NCBI GenBank assembly: GCA_013122435.1
Contig: WYDT01000012.1
Span: 124,001-188,000, forward strand
DNA length: 64,000 nt
Reading direction: 5' to 3'
Source of the DNA: Chloroflexi bacterium AL-N1
Lineage (GTDB): Bacteria > Chloroflexota > Chloroflexia > Chloroflexales > Roseiflexaceae
The notes beneath the pieces are model-generated. The model was given only the letters and a program-made list of their open reading frames with translations, was not told where the DNA came from and ran no database searches. Shown in pieces: positions 34,842-44,009 of the stretch. Every line of letters begins with the position of its first letter. Position 1 is the first letter of the stretch. A program made the position numbers and the translations under genes.

Positions 34842-35804
34842 ATGAAAACATCTCAAACGCTTCCAATGACTCATCAGCGAAAGTCTGTACGACAGGCATG
34901 GTGGAGACGCGTCGTCAAGGATTTTAAGCGCAATAAATATCTATACGCCATGTTGTTGCCAGTGCTGGGGTACTATGCGCTATTTCACTATGTTCCGATG
35001 TATGGTGCCCAGATCGCCTTTCGCGATTATGTCCCATCGCGTGGTATCTGGGATAGTCAGTGGATTGGGCTGGAAAACTTTCAATACTTCTTTGAAAGTA
35101 TCTATTTCTGGCGTCTTTTACGGAATACGATTGCAATCAATGTACTTGATATTGCCTTTGGCTTTCCTGCCCCAATTCTGTTAGCTATTTTGCTCAATGA
35201 ACTTACCAGTAATTCCTTCAAACGTGCCGTACAAACCATTACCTACATGCCTCACTTTATCTCGCTGGTCGTTGTCGTTGGCATGATTATCGAGTTTCTG
35301 GCCCGCGATGGCTTGATCAACAATGTGCTAGGGCTCGTTGGCATTGATGCAGTACAGTTCCTTCAACGACCAGAGTACTACTGGTACATTTACGTCGGAA
35401 GTGAGATCTGGCAGAGCATCGGTTGGGGGTCGATTATCTACCTTGCAGCGATCACGATGGTTGACCCCCATCTCTACGACTCGGCGAAGGTCGATGGTGC
35501 TGGGCGGCTCCATCAGATTTTCTATATTACGATTCCCAGTATTATGCCCACTATCATCATCCTGCTTATTCTCCGTATTGGCGCGATGATGACGCTTGGG
35601 TATGAAAAAACTATTTTGCTTTACAACCCACTCATCTATGAGACTGCCGATGTTATTTCGTCCTATGTATACCGTCAAGGGATTGTACAGGCCGATTTTG
35701 GCTTTAGTGCGGCGGTAGGGCTCTTCAATTCAATGATCAACTTTGTCCTGCTGATTGCTGCCAACCGATTTAGCCGCCGATACGCGCAAACGAGTTTATG
35801 GTAA
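34842..35804 (+). CDS. LplB/YteP-type ABC importer permease
   Basis: A 320-residue inner-membrane permease with six predicted helices (YLYAMLLPVLGYYALFHYVP first) and the EAA loop for the ATPase (DPHLYDSAKVDGAGRLHQIF with a G at the expected place). YVPMYGAQIAFRDY and GLENFQYFF are typical of the LplB/YteP group, which import oligo-uronates or related glycans. It follows the binding-protein gene by 84 bases and precedes the second permease by 30. There is no ATPase gene in the operon. Confidence 0.9.
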   Translation: MKTSQTLPMTHQRKSVRQAWWRRVVKDFKRNKYLYAMLLPVLGYYALFHYVPMYGAQIAFRDYVPSRGIWDSQWIGLENFQYFFESIYFWRLLRNTIAINVLDIAFGFPAPILLAILLNELTSNSFKRAVQTITYMPHFISLVVVVGMIIEFLARDGLINNVLGLVGIDAVQFLQRPEYYWYIYVGSEIWQSIGWGSIIYLAAITMVDPHLYDSAKVDGAGRLHQIFYITIPSIMPTIIILLILRIGAMMTLGYEKTILLYNPLIYETADVISSYVYRQGIVQADFGFSAAVGLFNSMINFVLLIAANRFSRRYAQTSLW

Positions 35805-35834
35805 CACAACGTACCAGGGTTTAAGGACCACATT

Positions 35835-36716
35835 ATGATCAAAAAGAGTGCTGGTGAACATCTCTTCAACGTTTTTAATATCATATTTATGACCGGACTG
35901 ATTATCGCCACTCTGTATCCACTGCTCTATGTCCTATTTGCCTCACTCAGTGATCCGGCAACTCTGGCACAATCGCGGGGGATTCTCCTGCATCCTCTGG
36001 GCTTTACATTGGAGGCCTATCAACGTGTGTTTGAAAATCCCTCTATCAGCACCGGGTACCGTAACACCTTGTTCTATGTAATGGCTGGCACAGCGATCAA
36101 CCTGATTATGACAAGTCTGGGAGCCTATGCTTTATCCCGCAGAAACGTTATGTGGCGACGACAACTGACGTTACTCATCGTCTTCACAATGTTTTTTAGC
36201 GGAGGTCTCATTCCTACCTTTCTCCTGGTCAGCCGCACGCTCAATATGCTCAATACACCATGGGCTTTGCTTGTACCAACTGCCATCAACACGTGGAACC
36301 TGCTCGTCTTAAAAACCGCCTTCGAGTCAGTACCCATCTCGCTAGAAGAGGCGGCTAGGCTGGATGGCGCCAACGACTTTACGATCCTGTGGCGCATTGT
36401 GATTCCGCTCTCGCTCCCGGCGCTTGCTGTTATCTTTTTATTCTATGCCGTGGGACACTGGAATGCCTATTTTCACGCTTTGATCTATCTACGGGACCGT
36501 GAACTCTATCCATTACAATTAGTGCTACGTGAAATTTTGATTGTCAATGACACCAATTCCATGACTACCGGAGTAACGTCTGGCGATGTGGCAGATATCG
36601 GAGAAACCATCAAATACGCAACCATTGTCGTGGCGACACTTCCTATTCTCTTACTCTATCCTTTCTTACAACGCTATTTTGTGAAGGGGGTGTTGATCGG
36701 CGCAGTCAAAGAGTAG
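35835..36716 (+). CDS. LplC/YtcP-type ABC importer permease
   Basis: A 293-residue permease, partner of the upstream one. It has IATLYPLLYVLFASLSDP at the first helix, GGLIPTFLLVSRTLNML, and the EAA loop PISLEEAARLDGANDFTILW followed by IPLSLPALAVIFLF. TTGVTSGDVADIGETIKYA and the C-terminal FVKGVLIGAVKE are hallmarks of the YtcP/LplC group. It heterodimerises with the other permease in the membrane and needs a cytoplasmic ATPase encoded elsewhere, as with MsmX in Bacillus. Confidence 0.92.
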   Translation: MIKKSAGEHLFNVFNIIFMTGLIIATLYPLLYVLFASLSDPATLAQSRGILLHPLGFTLEAYQRVFENPSISTGYRNTLFYVMAGTAINLIMTSLGAYALSRRNVMWRRQLTLLIVFTMFFSGGLIPTFLLVSRTLNMLNTPWALLVPTAINTWNLLVLKTAFESVPISLEEAARLDGANDFTILWRIVIPLSLPALAVIFLFYAVGHWNAYFHALIYLRDRELYPLQLVLREILIVNDTNSMTTGVTSGDVADIGETIKYATIVVATLPILLLYPFLQRYFVKGVLIGAVKE

Positions 36717-36743
36717 TCTTATGCCGCTTGCTACAACCCACAG

Positions 36744-37610
36744 CTAAAACGCAGGCACACTCATCGGGTTGGGCATCGGAATGCCACCCTGCGCCACAAT
36801 CTGCGTACTAATCGGCTTCATCAGATCAAATAATCGAGTACAACGGGCTTCACCAAGATATTGCCATGGCGGTAGCGCCAGCAGATCGGTGCACTGCTCA
36901 ATGGCTTGCCGTTTGGCCTGACCCTGCGCTGTTAAGTATCCTGAGGCCTCCAGCCAGCCACAATCAACCAGACGTTGCTGCGCCGCATCTCAATCCTCGT
37001 TGGTCCATCCACGATGGGCCTGGAGCGTATCGCGTGACACACTTCCTGTGGCTACAAGTGCAAGAGGTGCTTCGCAACCATCGGTGCCTTCGGAGAATAG
37101 CACAGCCACATGTCCATCTCCACGAAACTGACGCAGCAGAGTCACGACATGCCAGAGACGAAGATGCACCTCCTGTGGCCACGGCAGATCGAGATATGCA
37201 GCAAAGAGCGGGCGTCCTACGAGACACACCCCGCAACGGCGCGTTGAGCAAGATCAGCTGCCTCTGCGACCTCTTGTGAATGTAGCATATCACCTAAAAG
37301 CCGTATCTGCACTTTGATAACATGCCTCAAGAACGCTCACCGGAGATGCAAAACGCCAGGCATCGGGCCTGGTATGTGCCACCCTCTGTGGATGAAAGTT
37401 AAAAAAGGTCGCCGCTACCACCGAGGAAGAAGCTGTTCCAAGTGCGGCATTTCGCGAGGCAAAATAGCCCCTCCAAAAGCCTTTTAGTCCAATCTCTGCA
37501 TATGACTGATGGGCTTCAGAAGCAAAATAAATCAGTGCGTGATAGGGTGCGAGCAATCGCCACGCACGTCGTGCAAGATGATCACCTTCAGACATCTGTA
37601 TAGCAATCAT
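36744..37610 (-). pseudogene. degraded SCO6745-family gene
   Basis: On the minus strand an intact N-terminal part (ARRAWRLLAPYHALIYFASE, GLKGFWRGYFASRNAALG, VAATFFNFHPQRVAHTRPDA) stops at 37290. The next segment of the family is in another frame (RLLGDMLHSQEVAEAADLAQ), after which the original frame resumes (GRPLFAAYLDLPWPQEVHLR to HRGWTNED), hits a TGA at 36990, and continues in frame as DAAQQRLVDCGWLEASGYLT to a final stop at 36744. So there are two compensating frameshifts and one nonsense codon. SCO6745 proteins are helix-turn-helix-like and of unknown function. GGAGCGC precedes the ATG at 37610. Confidence 0.85.
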
Positions 37611-37706
37611 CATGCGCTCCTTGGAGTATGTCTTTAACAGTATCATACAACAAAATGCATGTAATCAACCCTTCATAACTACAGATAGTGTAGATTTTGT
37701 GTCATA

Positions 37707-37732
37707 TATCATATATGAAGTATGCTATGATA
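37707..37732 (+). promoter_or_regulatory. extended -10 promoter with overlapping inverted repeat
   Basis: TGCTATGAT (extended -10, 37723-37731) overlaps the right arm of TATCATA / TATGATA (37707-37732, 12 bases between arms). It lies about 100 bases before the dehydrogenase gene and is a plausible regulated promoter. Confidence 0.5.
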
Positions 37733-37832
37733 CATACATTCACTTGCCTAAAGCGTATTAAAAGCCTAATGGTCACACAGAGCAGGACTATATTTATCAG
37801 TACACCCTACCATACACCAGGAGGTATAGAGT

Positions 37833-38906
37833 ATGGACACATTACAGATCGCGGTCATCCCTGGCGATGGCATTGGTTCTGAAGTTATTGATGAAGGCAT
37901 CAAAGTGCTCGATGCAGCAGCTAAAATTGATGGCGGCCTCACCTTTGAGTACACTTCTTTCCCGTGGAGTTGTCAATATTATTTTGAGCACGGCGCAATG
38001 ATGCCATCGGATGGCATTCAAACCCTGGCGAACTTCCACCATATCTTTCTGGGGGCGGTTGGCTGGCCGACTGTTGCCGATCATGTTTCGCTGTGGGGTT
38101 TGTTGATTCCCATTCGCCGGAGCTTCGAACAGTATGTCAATCTGCGCCCCACCAAGCTCCTCCGCGGTATGGAAAGTCCCCTACGCGCATTCCCACCAAA
38201 AGATTTTGTGTTTTCTATTGTTCGTGAGAACACCGAAGGTGAATACTCTGATATGGGGGGCCGTCTTCACAGTGGTCAGGAATATGAGATCGTCGTGCAA
38301 AACACGGTGTTTACACGTATTGGTACAAAGCGCATCATCAAGGCGGCCTTTGACATGGCCAGTCACTCACGGCAGTATGTGGTTGGGGCCACCAAATCAA
38401 ACGGCATTAACTACACCATGCCGTTCTGGGACGAGATATTTCACGAAGTTGCAGCACAATATCCCTCTGTCAAGGCGGAACTGATGCACGCTGATGCGCT
38501 GGCTGCACAATTTGTCCTCAAACCAGAAGTCTTCGATATCGTTGTTGCGTCGAATTTGCTTGGAGATGTGTTGTCGGATCTGGGGAGCGCCTTAATGGGC
38601 AGTATTGGTATTGCCCCCTCCGCAAATATCAACCCGACTGGGCAAAAGCCCTGCATGTTTGAACCAGTGCATGGTTCCGCACCTGACATTGCGGGCAAGG
38701 GTATTGCTAATCCAATTGGGCAGATCTGGTCAGCGAAAATGCTGCTGGACCATCTTGGCAAAACCGAACTGGGCAATATGGTGTTGGCTGCCATCGAGGA
38801 TGTGATGGAACATGGAACTACCACACCTGATCTGGGCGGTAGTGCGACCACAACAGAGGTTGGTGATGTTATTGTGGCTCAATTGATGAAGCGCGCGCGC
38901 ACCTAA
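37833..38906 (+). CDS. tartrate / D-malate dehydrogenase-like beta-decarboxylating dehydrogenase
   Basis: A 357-residue member of the isocitrate/isopropylmalate dehydrogenase superfamily. IAVIPGDGIGSEVIDEG is the N-terminal nucleotide-binding motif; RSFEQYVNLRPTKLL, VRENTEGEYSDMGGR and FDIVVASNLLGDVLSDLGSAL supply substrate and metal (Mg/Mn) ligands; EPVHGSAPDIAGKG is the NAD-binding loop. WGLLIPIRRSFEQY is typical of the tartrate/D-malate dehydrogenase (TtuC/DmlA) branch, which decarboxylates tartrate or malate oxidatively with NAD. AGGAGGTATAGAGT precedes the start. A leucine-pathway role is less likely because no leu genes are nearby. Confidence 0.88.
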   Translation: MDTLQIAVIPGDGIGSEVIDEGIKVLDAAAKIDGGLTFEYTSFPWSCQYYFEHGAMMPSDGIQTLANFHHIFLGAVGWPTVADHVSLWGLLIPIRRSFEQYVNLRPTKLLRGMESPLRAFPPKDFVFSIVRENTEGEYSDMGGRLHSGQEYEIVVQNTVFTRIGTKRIIKAAFDMASHSRQYVVGATKSNGINYTMPFWDEIFHEVAAQYPSVKAELMHADALAAQFVLKPEVFDIVVASNLLGDVLSDLGSALMGSIGIAPSANINPTGQKPCMFEPVHGSAPDIAGKGIANPIGQIWSAKMLLDHLGKTELGNMVLAAIEDVMEHGTTTPDLGGSATTTEVGDVIVAQLMKRART

Positions 38907-38922
38907 GACCTTACCAGGCCAT

Positions 38923-38972
38923 AAAAACGCGCAGCACCACTAACCAAACGTTGAAAAGTGCTGCGTGTTTTT
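38923..38972. terminator. bidirectional Rho-independent terminator
   Basis: A stem with core GCAGCAC/GTGCTGC extends outward through C-G, G-U, C-G and five A-T pairs, so AAAAA and TTTTT flank both sides. It sits between the convergent dehydrogenase and small-protein genes. Confidence 0.88.
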
Positions 38973-38989
38973 CAAGCAGGGATGATCAA

Positions 38990-39220
38990 TCAGTCTTTTT
39001 TGCCACCAAACAGACCACCCATTTTATCTTTTACAAAATTCTCAGCCTGATCGGCTACACCACTCACATCGGCACGCAGAAGATTGTCAATCTGACCATC
39101 GAGAGGTCCTGGTAACTTTTCTTTCAAATAATTCGCAACCGTGTTTACTGCCTCACGTGCTTGTTGATCAGAAATACCCGTTTTTTCAGCTACCAGTTGT
39201 ACAATATTCTGGTTCTGCAT
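38990..39220 (-). CDS. small helical protein of unknown function
   Basis: A 76-residue protein: two helices (NIVQLVAEKTG, SDQQAREAVNTVANYLKEKL) and a linker (PGPLDGQIDNLLRADVSG), then an amphipathic C-terminus (AENFVKDKMGGLFGGKKD). The arrangement resembles short DUF2267/DUF937-like helical proteins, found singly or fused in many soil bacteria. No catalytic residues are visible. AAGGAGGACAGC precedes the ATG at 39220, so the longer upstream frame is rejected. Confidence 0.8.
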   Translation of the reverse strand: MQNQNIVQLVAEKTGISDQQAREAVNTVANYLKEKLPGPLDGQIDNLLRADVSGVADQAENFVKDKMGGLFGGKKD

Positions 39221-39289
39221 GCTGTCCTCCTTAATACAGGTAACGTATTTCACACTGCATATACGTTGCATGAAGGGTTATTGGTTTGC

Positions 39290-40324
39290 TTATGTGTTTG
39301 TTGGGCTAAGGAGACTGCGATCAACAGCCGCAGCAACCCGTTCCAGTTGGATCATCATCTGCTGAAAACTCTCTGGCACCAAGGCTTGTTCACCATCACA
39401 CAGTGCATATGGTGGATCGTGATGGACTTCAACAATCAAACCATCGGCACCAGCGGCAATCGCTGCCCGCGCCAGTGGCAAAATCCCATCAGCGTGCCCC
39501 ATCGCATGGGAAGGATCGACAATAACCGGCAGGTGTGAGAGCTGTTTAATGGTGGGAATCGCACCCAGATCCAGCGTGAAACGAGCACTGTCATCAAAGG
39601 TCCGAATACCCCGCTCACACAAAACAACATTGTCATTACCCTGATCGAGAATATACTCGGCAGCTAAAAGGAGATCTTTGATCGTGGCTGCAAAACCGCG
39701 CTTAAGCAATACTGGGCATTTGGTACGGCCAACAGCTTTCAGCAGGGTGTAATTCTGCATATTGCGCGCACCAATCTGCAACATATCGGCATACTCCAAT
39801 ACAAGTGGTAGAGTATCTGTATCCATAACTTCAGTTACAATCGGCATGCCGGTCATCTCACGGGCAGTGCGTAGTAGCTGGAGTCCTTCTTCACCCAAGC
39901 CCTGGAATGTATAGGGGGAGCTACGCGGTTTGTAGGCACCACCACGCAAGATAACAGCTCCTGCACTATGGACGGCCTGTGCTACTTGCAGCACCTGTTC
40001 ACGAGCTTCTACAGTACACGGACCAGCGATAACGGCAATCGAAGACCCGCCAATCGGTACGCTACCAACCTGGACGATGGTATCAGCTTCGTGGAATTCA
40101 CGTGAGACTAACTTATAAGGCGCTGTAATGCGGATAAGTTCATGAACACCAGGCAAGAGTGATAAACGTTCAGTACCGATTACAGGACCACGATTTCCGG
40201 TTATGCCGATCGCGGTGCGTGTCGGGCCAGGCATTGGATGTGGTGCATAACCAAGCTCCACCACCACGTCACATATACGCTTAATTTGCTCTTCTGTTGC
40301 GTTTGCTTGCATCACAACCAACAT
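39290..40324 (-). CDS. aroF: 3-deoxy-7-phosphoheptulonate synthase (DAHP synthase)
   Basis: A 344-residue DAHP synthase of the Thermotoga/Bacillus type I-beta: a ferredoxin-like regulatory domain (MLVVMQANATEEQIKRICDV to about residue 70) followed by the TIM-barrel with SSIAVIAGPCTVEAREQ, RGGAYKPRSSPYTFQGLGEE, IGARNMQNYTLLKAVG, PVLLKRGFAAT, CERGIRTFD and VIVDPSHAMGHAD. It joins phosphoenolpyruvate and erythrose 4-phosphate, the first step to chorismate and aromatic amino acids; the N-terminal domain gives feedback control. The gene is alone. AAAGGA lies ten bases before the ATG at 40324; a TTG two codons upstream is possible. Confidence 0.95.
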   Translation of the reverse strand: MLVVMQANATEEQIKRICDVVVELGYAPHPMPGPTRTAIGITGNRGPVIGTERLSLLPGVHELIRITAPYKLVSREFHEADTIVQVGSVPIGGSSIAVIAGPCTVEAREQVLQVAQAVHSAGAVILRGGAYKPRSSPYTFQGLGEEGLQLLRTAREMTGMPIVTEVMDTDTLPLVLEYADMLQIGARNMQNYTLLKAVGRTKCPVLLKRGFAATIKDLLLAAEYILDQGNDNVVLCERGIRTFDDSARFTLDLGAIPTIKQLSHLPVIVDPSHAMGHADGILPLARAAIAAGADGLIVEVHHDPPYALCDGEQALVPESFQQMMIQLERVAAAVDRSLLSPTNT

Positions 40325-40514
40325 GGACAATAGTTCCTTTCAGATAGAAATACAGAGCTACGATGTGTACCCAATTTACGGCTATTCACGCACCCCTGAA
40401 CGAAACAGGATAGGTACACCAAGAGCATATCATACCCGATTATATATTTCAACTTTATATTAATATTTAACAATACGCACCCCATTCCACGTGCGGGGAA
40501 GATCCATACACTAT

Positions 40515-40543
40515 TTGACAAACACTTTTCCGTATAGTATGAT
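40515..40543 (+). promoter_or_regulatory. consensus promoter of the tRNA pair
   Basis: TTGACA and TATGAT are separated by exactly 17 bases, 36 bases before the tRNA-Leu 5' end. Confidence 0.85.
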
Positions 40544-40579
40544 GCCGATTGCGGTGAGGAATTCCTCATTGTTTGAATT

Positions 40580-40666
<87 letters not shown>

Positions 40667-40683
40667 TCCCAAAAAGGAGTAGT

Positions 40684-40757
40684 TGGGGGATAGTTTAACG
40701 GTAGAACGCCTGATTCTGGCTCAGGTAGTTGGGGTTCGAGTCCCTGTCCCCCAGCCA
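40684..40757 (+). tRNA. tRNA-Gln (CTG)
   Basis: The acceptor TGGGGGA pairs with TCCCCCA. The anticodon loop TTCTGGC in the stem CCTGA/TCAGG gives CTG. The T-arm contains GGGGTTCGAGTCCC. The discriminator is G and CCA is encoded. It is cotranscribed with tRNA-Leu 17 bases upstream. Confidence 0.97.
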
Positions 40758-40765
40758 GTGTAAGG

Positions 40766-40798
40766 AAAAGACTGTGTCAGTGGACGCAGTCTTTTTTT
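40766..40798 (+). terminator. Rho-independent terminator of the tRNA operon
   Basis: A 12-bp stem (AAAAGACTGTGT paired with ACGCAGTCTTTT, one G-U) with a 6-base loop runs directly into a T tract of eight. Confidence 0.92.
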
Positions 40799-40868
40799 AT
40801 ATAGCAGACACGTATATTGAGCCATAGCAGTCTCACACCTGTTCAACATGGCCAGTTTTGGACACCCC

Positions 40869-41300
40869 CTACGAAACCAGATCCATTTCCGCATAACGAG
40901 ACAGACGCCGATGCTCAATCGCAATACAGCGATCCATAATCACGTTAATCCCCGCCCTGCGCGCCTGAAGTGCAGCTTCCTCATGAACAACACTCAATTG
41001 CATCCACACGGTATTTGTCTGTATCACAATCGCATCTTCCACGATTTCTGGTATGAACTCTGCACGACGAAACACATCAACAATATCAACATGCTCCACA
41101 ATATCGCGTAAGCTTGCATATGGTTGCACCCCTAATACCGGACCCGGTAACTTTGGATTCACAGGAAGTATCTGATATCCCTTTTGCTGGAGAAAACGTG
41201 CCACCGCATATGAAGGGCGATTCGGATCATCGCTCAACCCTACAATGGCAATTGTACGAGCAGATCTCAGAATATCGGTGAGCTCATTGTCAGGCATCAT
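40869..41300 (-). CDS. CoA-binding domain protein (YccU type)
   Basis: A 144-residue single CoA-binding Rossmann domain: RTIAIVGLSDDPNRPSYAVA near the start, VNPKLPGPVLGVQPYASL, VDIVDVFRRAEFIPEIVEDA and VVHEEAALQARRAGINVIMD. Free-standing versions are widespread and probably bind CoA or a CoA-like nucleotide; the physiological role is unsettled. AGGAGACATAGATAT precedes the first of two adjacent ATGs at 41300, and the family homology begins here, so the longer frame is not used. Confidence 0.9.
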   Translation of the reverse strand: MMPDNELTDILRSARTIAIVGLSDDPNRPSYAVARFLQQKGYQILPVNPKLPGPVLGVQPYASLRDIVEHVDIVDVFRRAEFIPEIVEDAIVIQTNTVWMQLSVVHEEAALQARRAGINVIMDRCIAIEHRRLSRYAEMDLVS

Positions 41301-41671
41301 ATATCTATGTCTCCTAATTTCAAAGCATACAAAAAGCGCTGCTCGCACAAGCAACGCCGCTTAGTACAAAACCTATAGAATACATGGTACTCGTGAAGCG
41401 GCGTTCACGCAAGTCGAATCTGTGCGTATATCGTAAAGAATATGGTATGATATAACAAGGAGTATACGTATAAACCCTCTCCCATTCGATATTATATATT
41501 CTGGTGCAACATACAACATCTGATTGCTCAAATGCAGAGAACCATCCAGGTTGGATTGTCGATCATCAACGAGAAACGCCTCCAACGCTTGTAAATGGCG
41601 AAGGTGATATGTACAGGAATGAGCACCACGACCGTGGATAGGCCATAGACTTGATGTATAGTAATTAGGTT
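41301..41671. other. intergenic region without a supported gene
   Basis: The divergent CoA-binding and LysR genes are separated by about 370 bases. GGTATGATATAACAAGGAG (near 41443) looks like a promoter-like AT-rich box with an unused ribosome-site-like sequence. A short minus-strand open frame (41373-41585) has no recognisable features. Confidence 0.4.
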
Positions 41672-42604
41672 ATGTTAAATACGCTTCATCTACGTACCTT
41701 TGTGGCAGTTGTAGAGACAGGAAACTACAGTGCTGCGGCAGAAAGTCTGCATATGTCACAACCGGCAGTGAGCCAACACATACGTGCACTGGAAAGCCAG
41801 TTGGATGGTGTCAGGCTCTTTCGGCGGGTTGGGCAACATATGCAATTGACACACGCAGGTGAACAACTGATCGACACTGCACGTGAGATGCTGGATCTTG
41901 CACAGCGCGCTGAGGAAAACATTCGTGCGTTACGTGGTCAGGTAAGTGGGCATGTAACAGTAGGATGCACACCCTCAAGTGGTGAGCGGCTCCTCCCCCC
42001 ACTGTTGGCCGGATTTCGCAATCGTTTTCCTGTCATCTCTGTTGCTACTACAATCGGCCCACTTGACACACTCTTGGAATGGCTTACTGCGCGGCAGATT
42101 CACATTCTGCTGTTGGAAGAACAACAGCGCCGCCGCGGTTGGGAATCGCAATTGCTCGGTGCCGAATCCCTGATCTTGCTTGCACCACGTGGCCATCCCT
42201 TTCTCCAGCAAGAACAAGTAGCACCTGGATCGCTGCGTGGGCAAAAACTGATCCTGCCACGCAGCGGAACCACGACGCGCCGCACCATTGATGATGGTCT
42301 GCGCCGACGGGGCGTCGGGGCAACCGATATTGATGTTGCACTTGAAGCAGACAGCATTACGTTAACAATACAAGCCATTCGTGATGGTGTTGGCATTGCA
42401 TTCGTACCCCAATCACGTGTACCGCGGGGACGTGACATCGGTGTAGTAACACTAGCAGGCGTACATCTCCAACAAGAATGGTATGCCTTGCGTTCACGAG
42501 AACGAGGCGCGCCACGCGCAGTTCAAGAATTGTATGCACACATTACCCACCCAAGCAACCGCGCTATTTTAGCAAAACAAGGATTAAAGGTAGCAAAGGA
42601 CTGA
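41672..42604 (+). CDS. LysR-family transcriptional regulator
   Basis: A 310-residue regulator with the LysR helix-turn-helix (TFVAVVETGNYSAAAESLHM, then SQPAVSQHIRALESQL) and a linker helix leading to a two-lobed substrate domain (GHVTVGCTPSSGERLLPPLL, ILLLEEQQRRRGW, VGIAFVPQSRV). LysR proteins usually bind as tetramers near their own divergent promoter and respond to a small metabolite. The divergent neighbour is the CoA-binding protein gene 371 bases away, so a link is possible but not shown. Homology to CbbR/CysB-type subfamilies cannot be decided by eye. Confidence 0.93.
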   Translation: MLNTLHLRTFVAVVETGNYSAAAESLHMSQPAVSQHIRALESQLDGVRLFRRVGQHMQLTHAGEQLIDTAREMLDLAQRAEENIRALRGQVSGHVTVGCTPSSGERLLPPLLAGFRNRFPVISVATTIGPLDTLLEWLTARQIHILLLEEQQRRRGWESQLLGAESLILLAPRGHPFLQQEQVAPGSLRGQKLILPRSGTTTRRTIDDGLRRRGVGATDIDVALEADSITLTIQAIRDGVGIAFVPQSRVPRGRDIGVVTLAGVHLQQEWYALRSRERGAPRAVQELYAHITHPSNRAILAKQGLKVAKD

Positions 42605-42840
42605 CCAGCACTCGCTAGCGCATTGATACCTATTCACCCGATCCGCTTCGTCATAGTTACACGCTATCAAATCCACCGCAACTAACAATAACGAAATGAA
42701 TCCATTGCCTGACAGTGAGGTTCTGGTAGGTTGTTAAGATAGATAGGCCCGCTACTGTGTAGTTATAATTATGAACTCAAAGTAGTACTTTATGGTTATT
42801 TTCGTGTCACTATTGTAATAAGTTAGCAATAGCACGCCCC

Positions 42841-42869
42841 TTGTGATAGGGATACCCGTGTGCTATACT
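42841..42869 (+). promoter_or_regulatory. probable promoter of the two-component operon
   Basis: TTGTGA and TATACT are 17 bases apart, 37 bases before the kinase start. The preceding 42605-42840 shows no gene. Confidence 0.6.
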
Positions 42870-42905
42870 TTAACTGTTTAACCATATTTGACAAAGTTAG
42901 GATCT

Positions 42906-43928
42906 ATGGTGAGCGCCGACTTATCACAAACTCTACAGGAAGCGCACACAATCGTTGCTAATCATCTCCAGCAGTTATGCGAACTTGCCGAACGTACGCG
43001 ACGACAGGGTGAGTTGCTTGATGCAGCCCTTCGCCAGGAACAACGGCAACTTGATGAAGCCACTGTGCAACATCGCATGGCCGTCGAACGACATAGTTTT
43101 GGGGCCTCTTCACTTGCACGTCGTGAAACAGATTTACGATCGCGCTGCGATAGCTTAGTTGATGAGATACAGACCAACCAACATGCCCTAAAACAGCTGG
43201 AACAGCTTATCAGCCAGATTGAGATGAGTAGTGGTGCACTCACAGGCGTTGAAGAGAACGGGAACGATGATCCCTGGAAACTTGCATTGCGCGCACAGGT
43301 TATCCATGGCCGTGAAGAAGAACGACTTCGTTTAGCCCGCGAAGTACACGATGGCCCAGCCCAGGTTTTAGCTAACTCACTTATGTTGCTCGAAACATGT
43401 CATAGTCAGATTCAACAACAGAAATTCGACAGGTTGCCCACTGCTCTGCAACGATTACGGTCCGCAGCACAAGAAGGGCTGGTCGAGGTTCGTCGCTTTA
43501 TTGCCGATTTGCGTCCTGGTAAACTCGAGGAGTATGGACTAGCTGTGGCCATCGAAGACTATGTGCGTAACTATACCCAGGCATACGGAACGCGTGTGAA
43601 GTTCGAAACCGAAGACGCGCCGCGCCTACCGATTGAATCTGAAATTGTGTTGTATCGCATTGTACAGGAAGCTTTGCAAAATGCACATAAGTATGCTCGT
43701 CAGGCATCCATTATCATCCGTATACTGCATCGTCAAGGTGCCCTTCATTTATCAGTTCGTGATGACGGACCGGGGTTTGATGTTCACGAAGTCGCACGAC
43801 GCACAGGTCGCAGTAGTTGGGGGTTGATGAGCATGCGTGAGCGGGCCGAGCTTATCGGAGCACAACTAACGGTTGCATCACGTCCGGGGCATGGAACTGA
43901 GGTTTCGATTACATTGACACTTACCTAG
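42906..43928 (+). CDS. DegS-like cytoplasmic sensor histidine kinase
   Basis: A 340-residue kinase without membrane segments. Residues 5-115 form a long coiled-coil-rich sensor region (RRQGELLDAALRQEQRQLDE). The HisKA_3 dimerisation helix has the phospho-acceptor His148 in EERLRLAREVHDGPAQVLAN. The HATPase_c region shows IVQEALQNAHKYAR (N box), DDGPGFD (G1) and GLMSMRERAELIGAQL (G2). The cytosolic DegS-type layout means it senses an internal cue. The matching response regulator follows by 81 bases. ATG at 42906 after AGGATCT was chosen over a TTG at 42888. Confidence 0.92.
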   Translation: MVSADLSQTLQEAHTIVANHLQQLCELAERTRRQGELLDAALRQEQRQLDEATVQHRMAVERHSFGASSLARRETDLRSRCDSLVDEIQTNQHALKQLEQLISQIEMSSGALTGVEENGNDDPWKLALRAQVIHGREEERLRLAREVHDGPAQVLANSLMLLETCHSQIQQQKFDRLPTALQRLRSAAQEGLVEVRRFIADLRPGKLEEYGLAVAIEDYVRNYTQAYGTRVKFETEDAPRLPIESEIVLYRIVQEALQNAHKYARQASIIIRILHRQGALHLSVRDDGPGFDVHEVARRTGRSSWGLMSMRERAELIGAQLTVASRPGHGTEVSITLTLT

Positions 43929-44009
43929 CATGTCGTCGGTCAGATATCTTGTGGTCAAAACTATGTTTTTATTTGATAACTGGTTATGCACTGTCGGGAG
44001 GATAGTACC

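Noticed and set aside
36866..37279. 137-residue plus-strand frame
   Set aside because: It lies opposite the SCO6745 pseudogene, whose protein signature is on the minus strand.
41373..41585. 70-residue minus-strand frame between CoA-binding and LysR genes
   Set aside because: No ribosome site or recognisable features; AT-rich promoter-like sequence runs through it.
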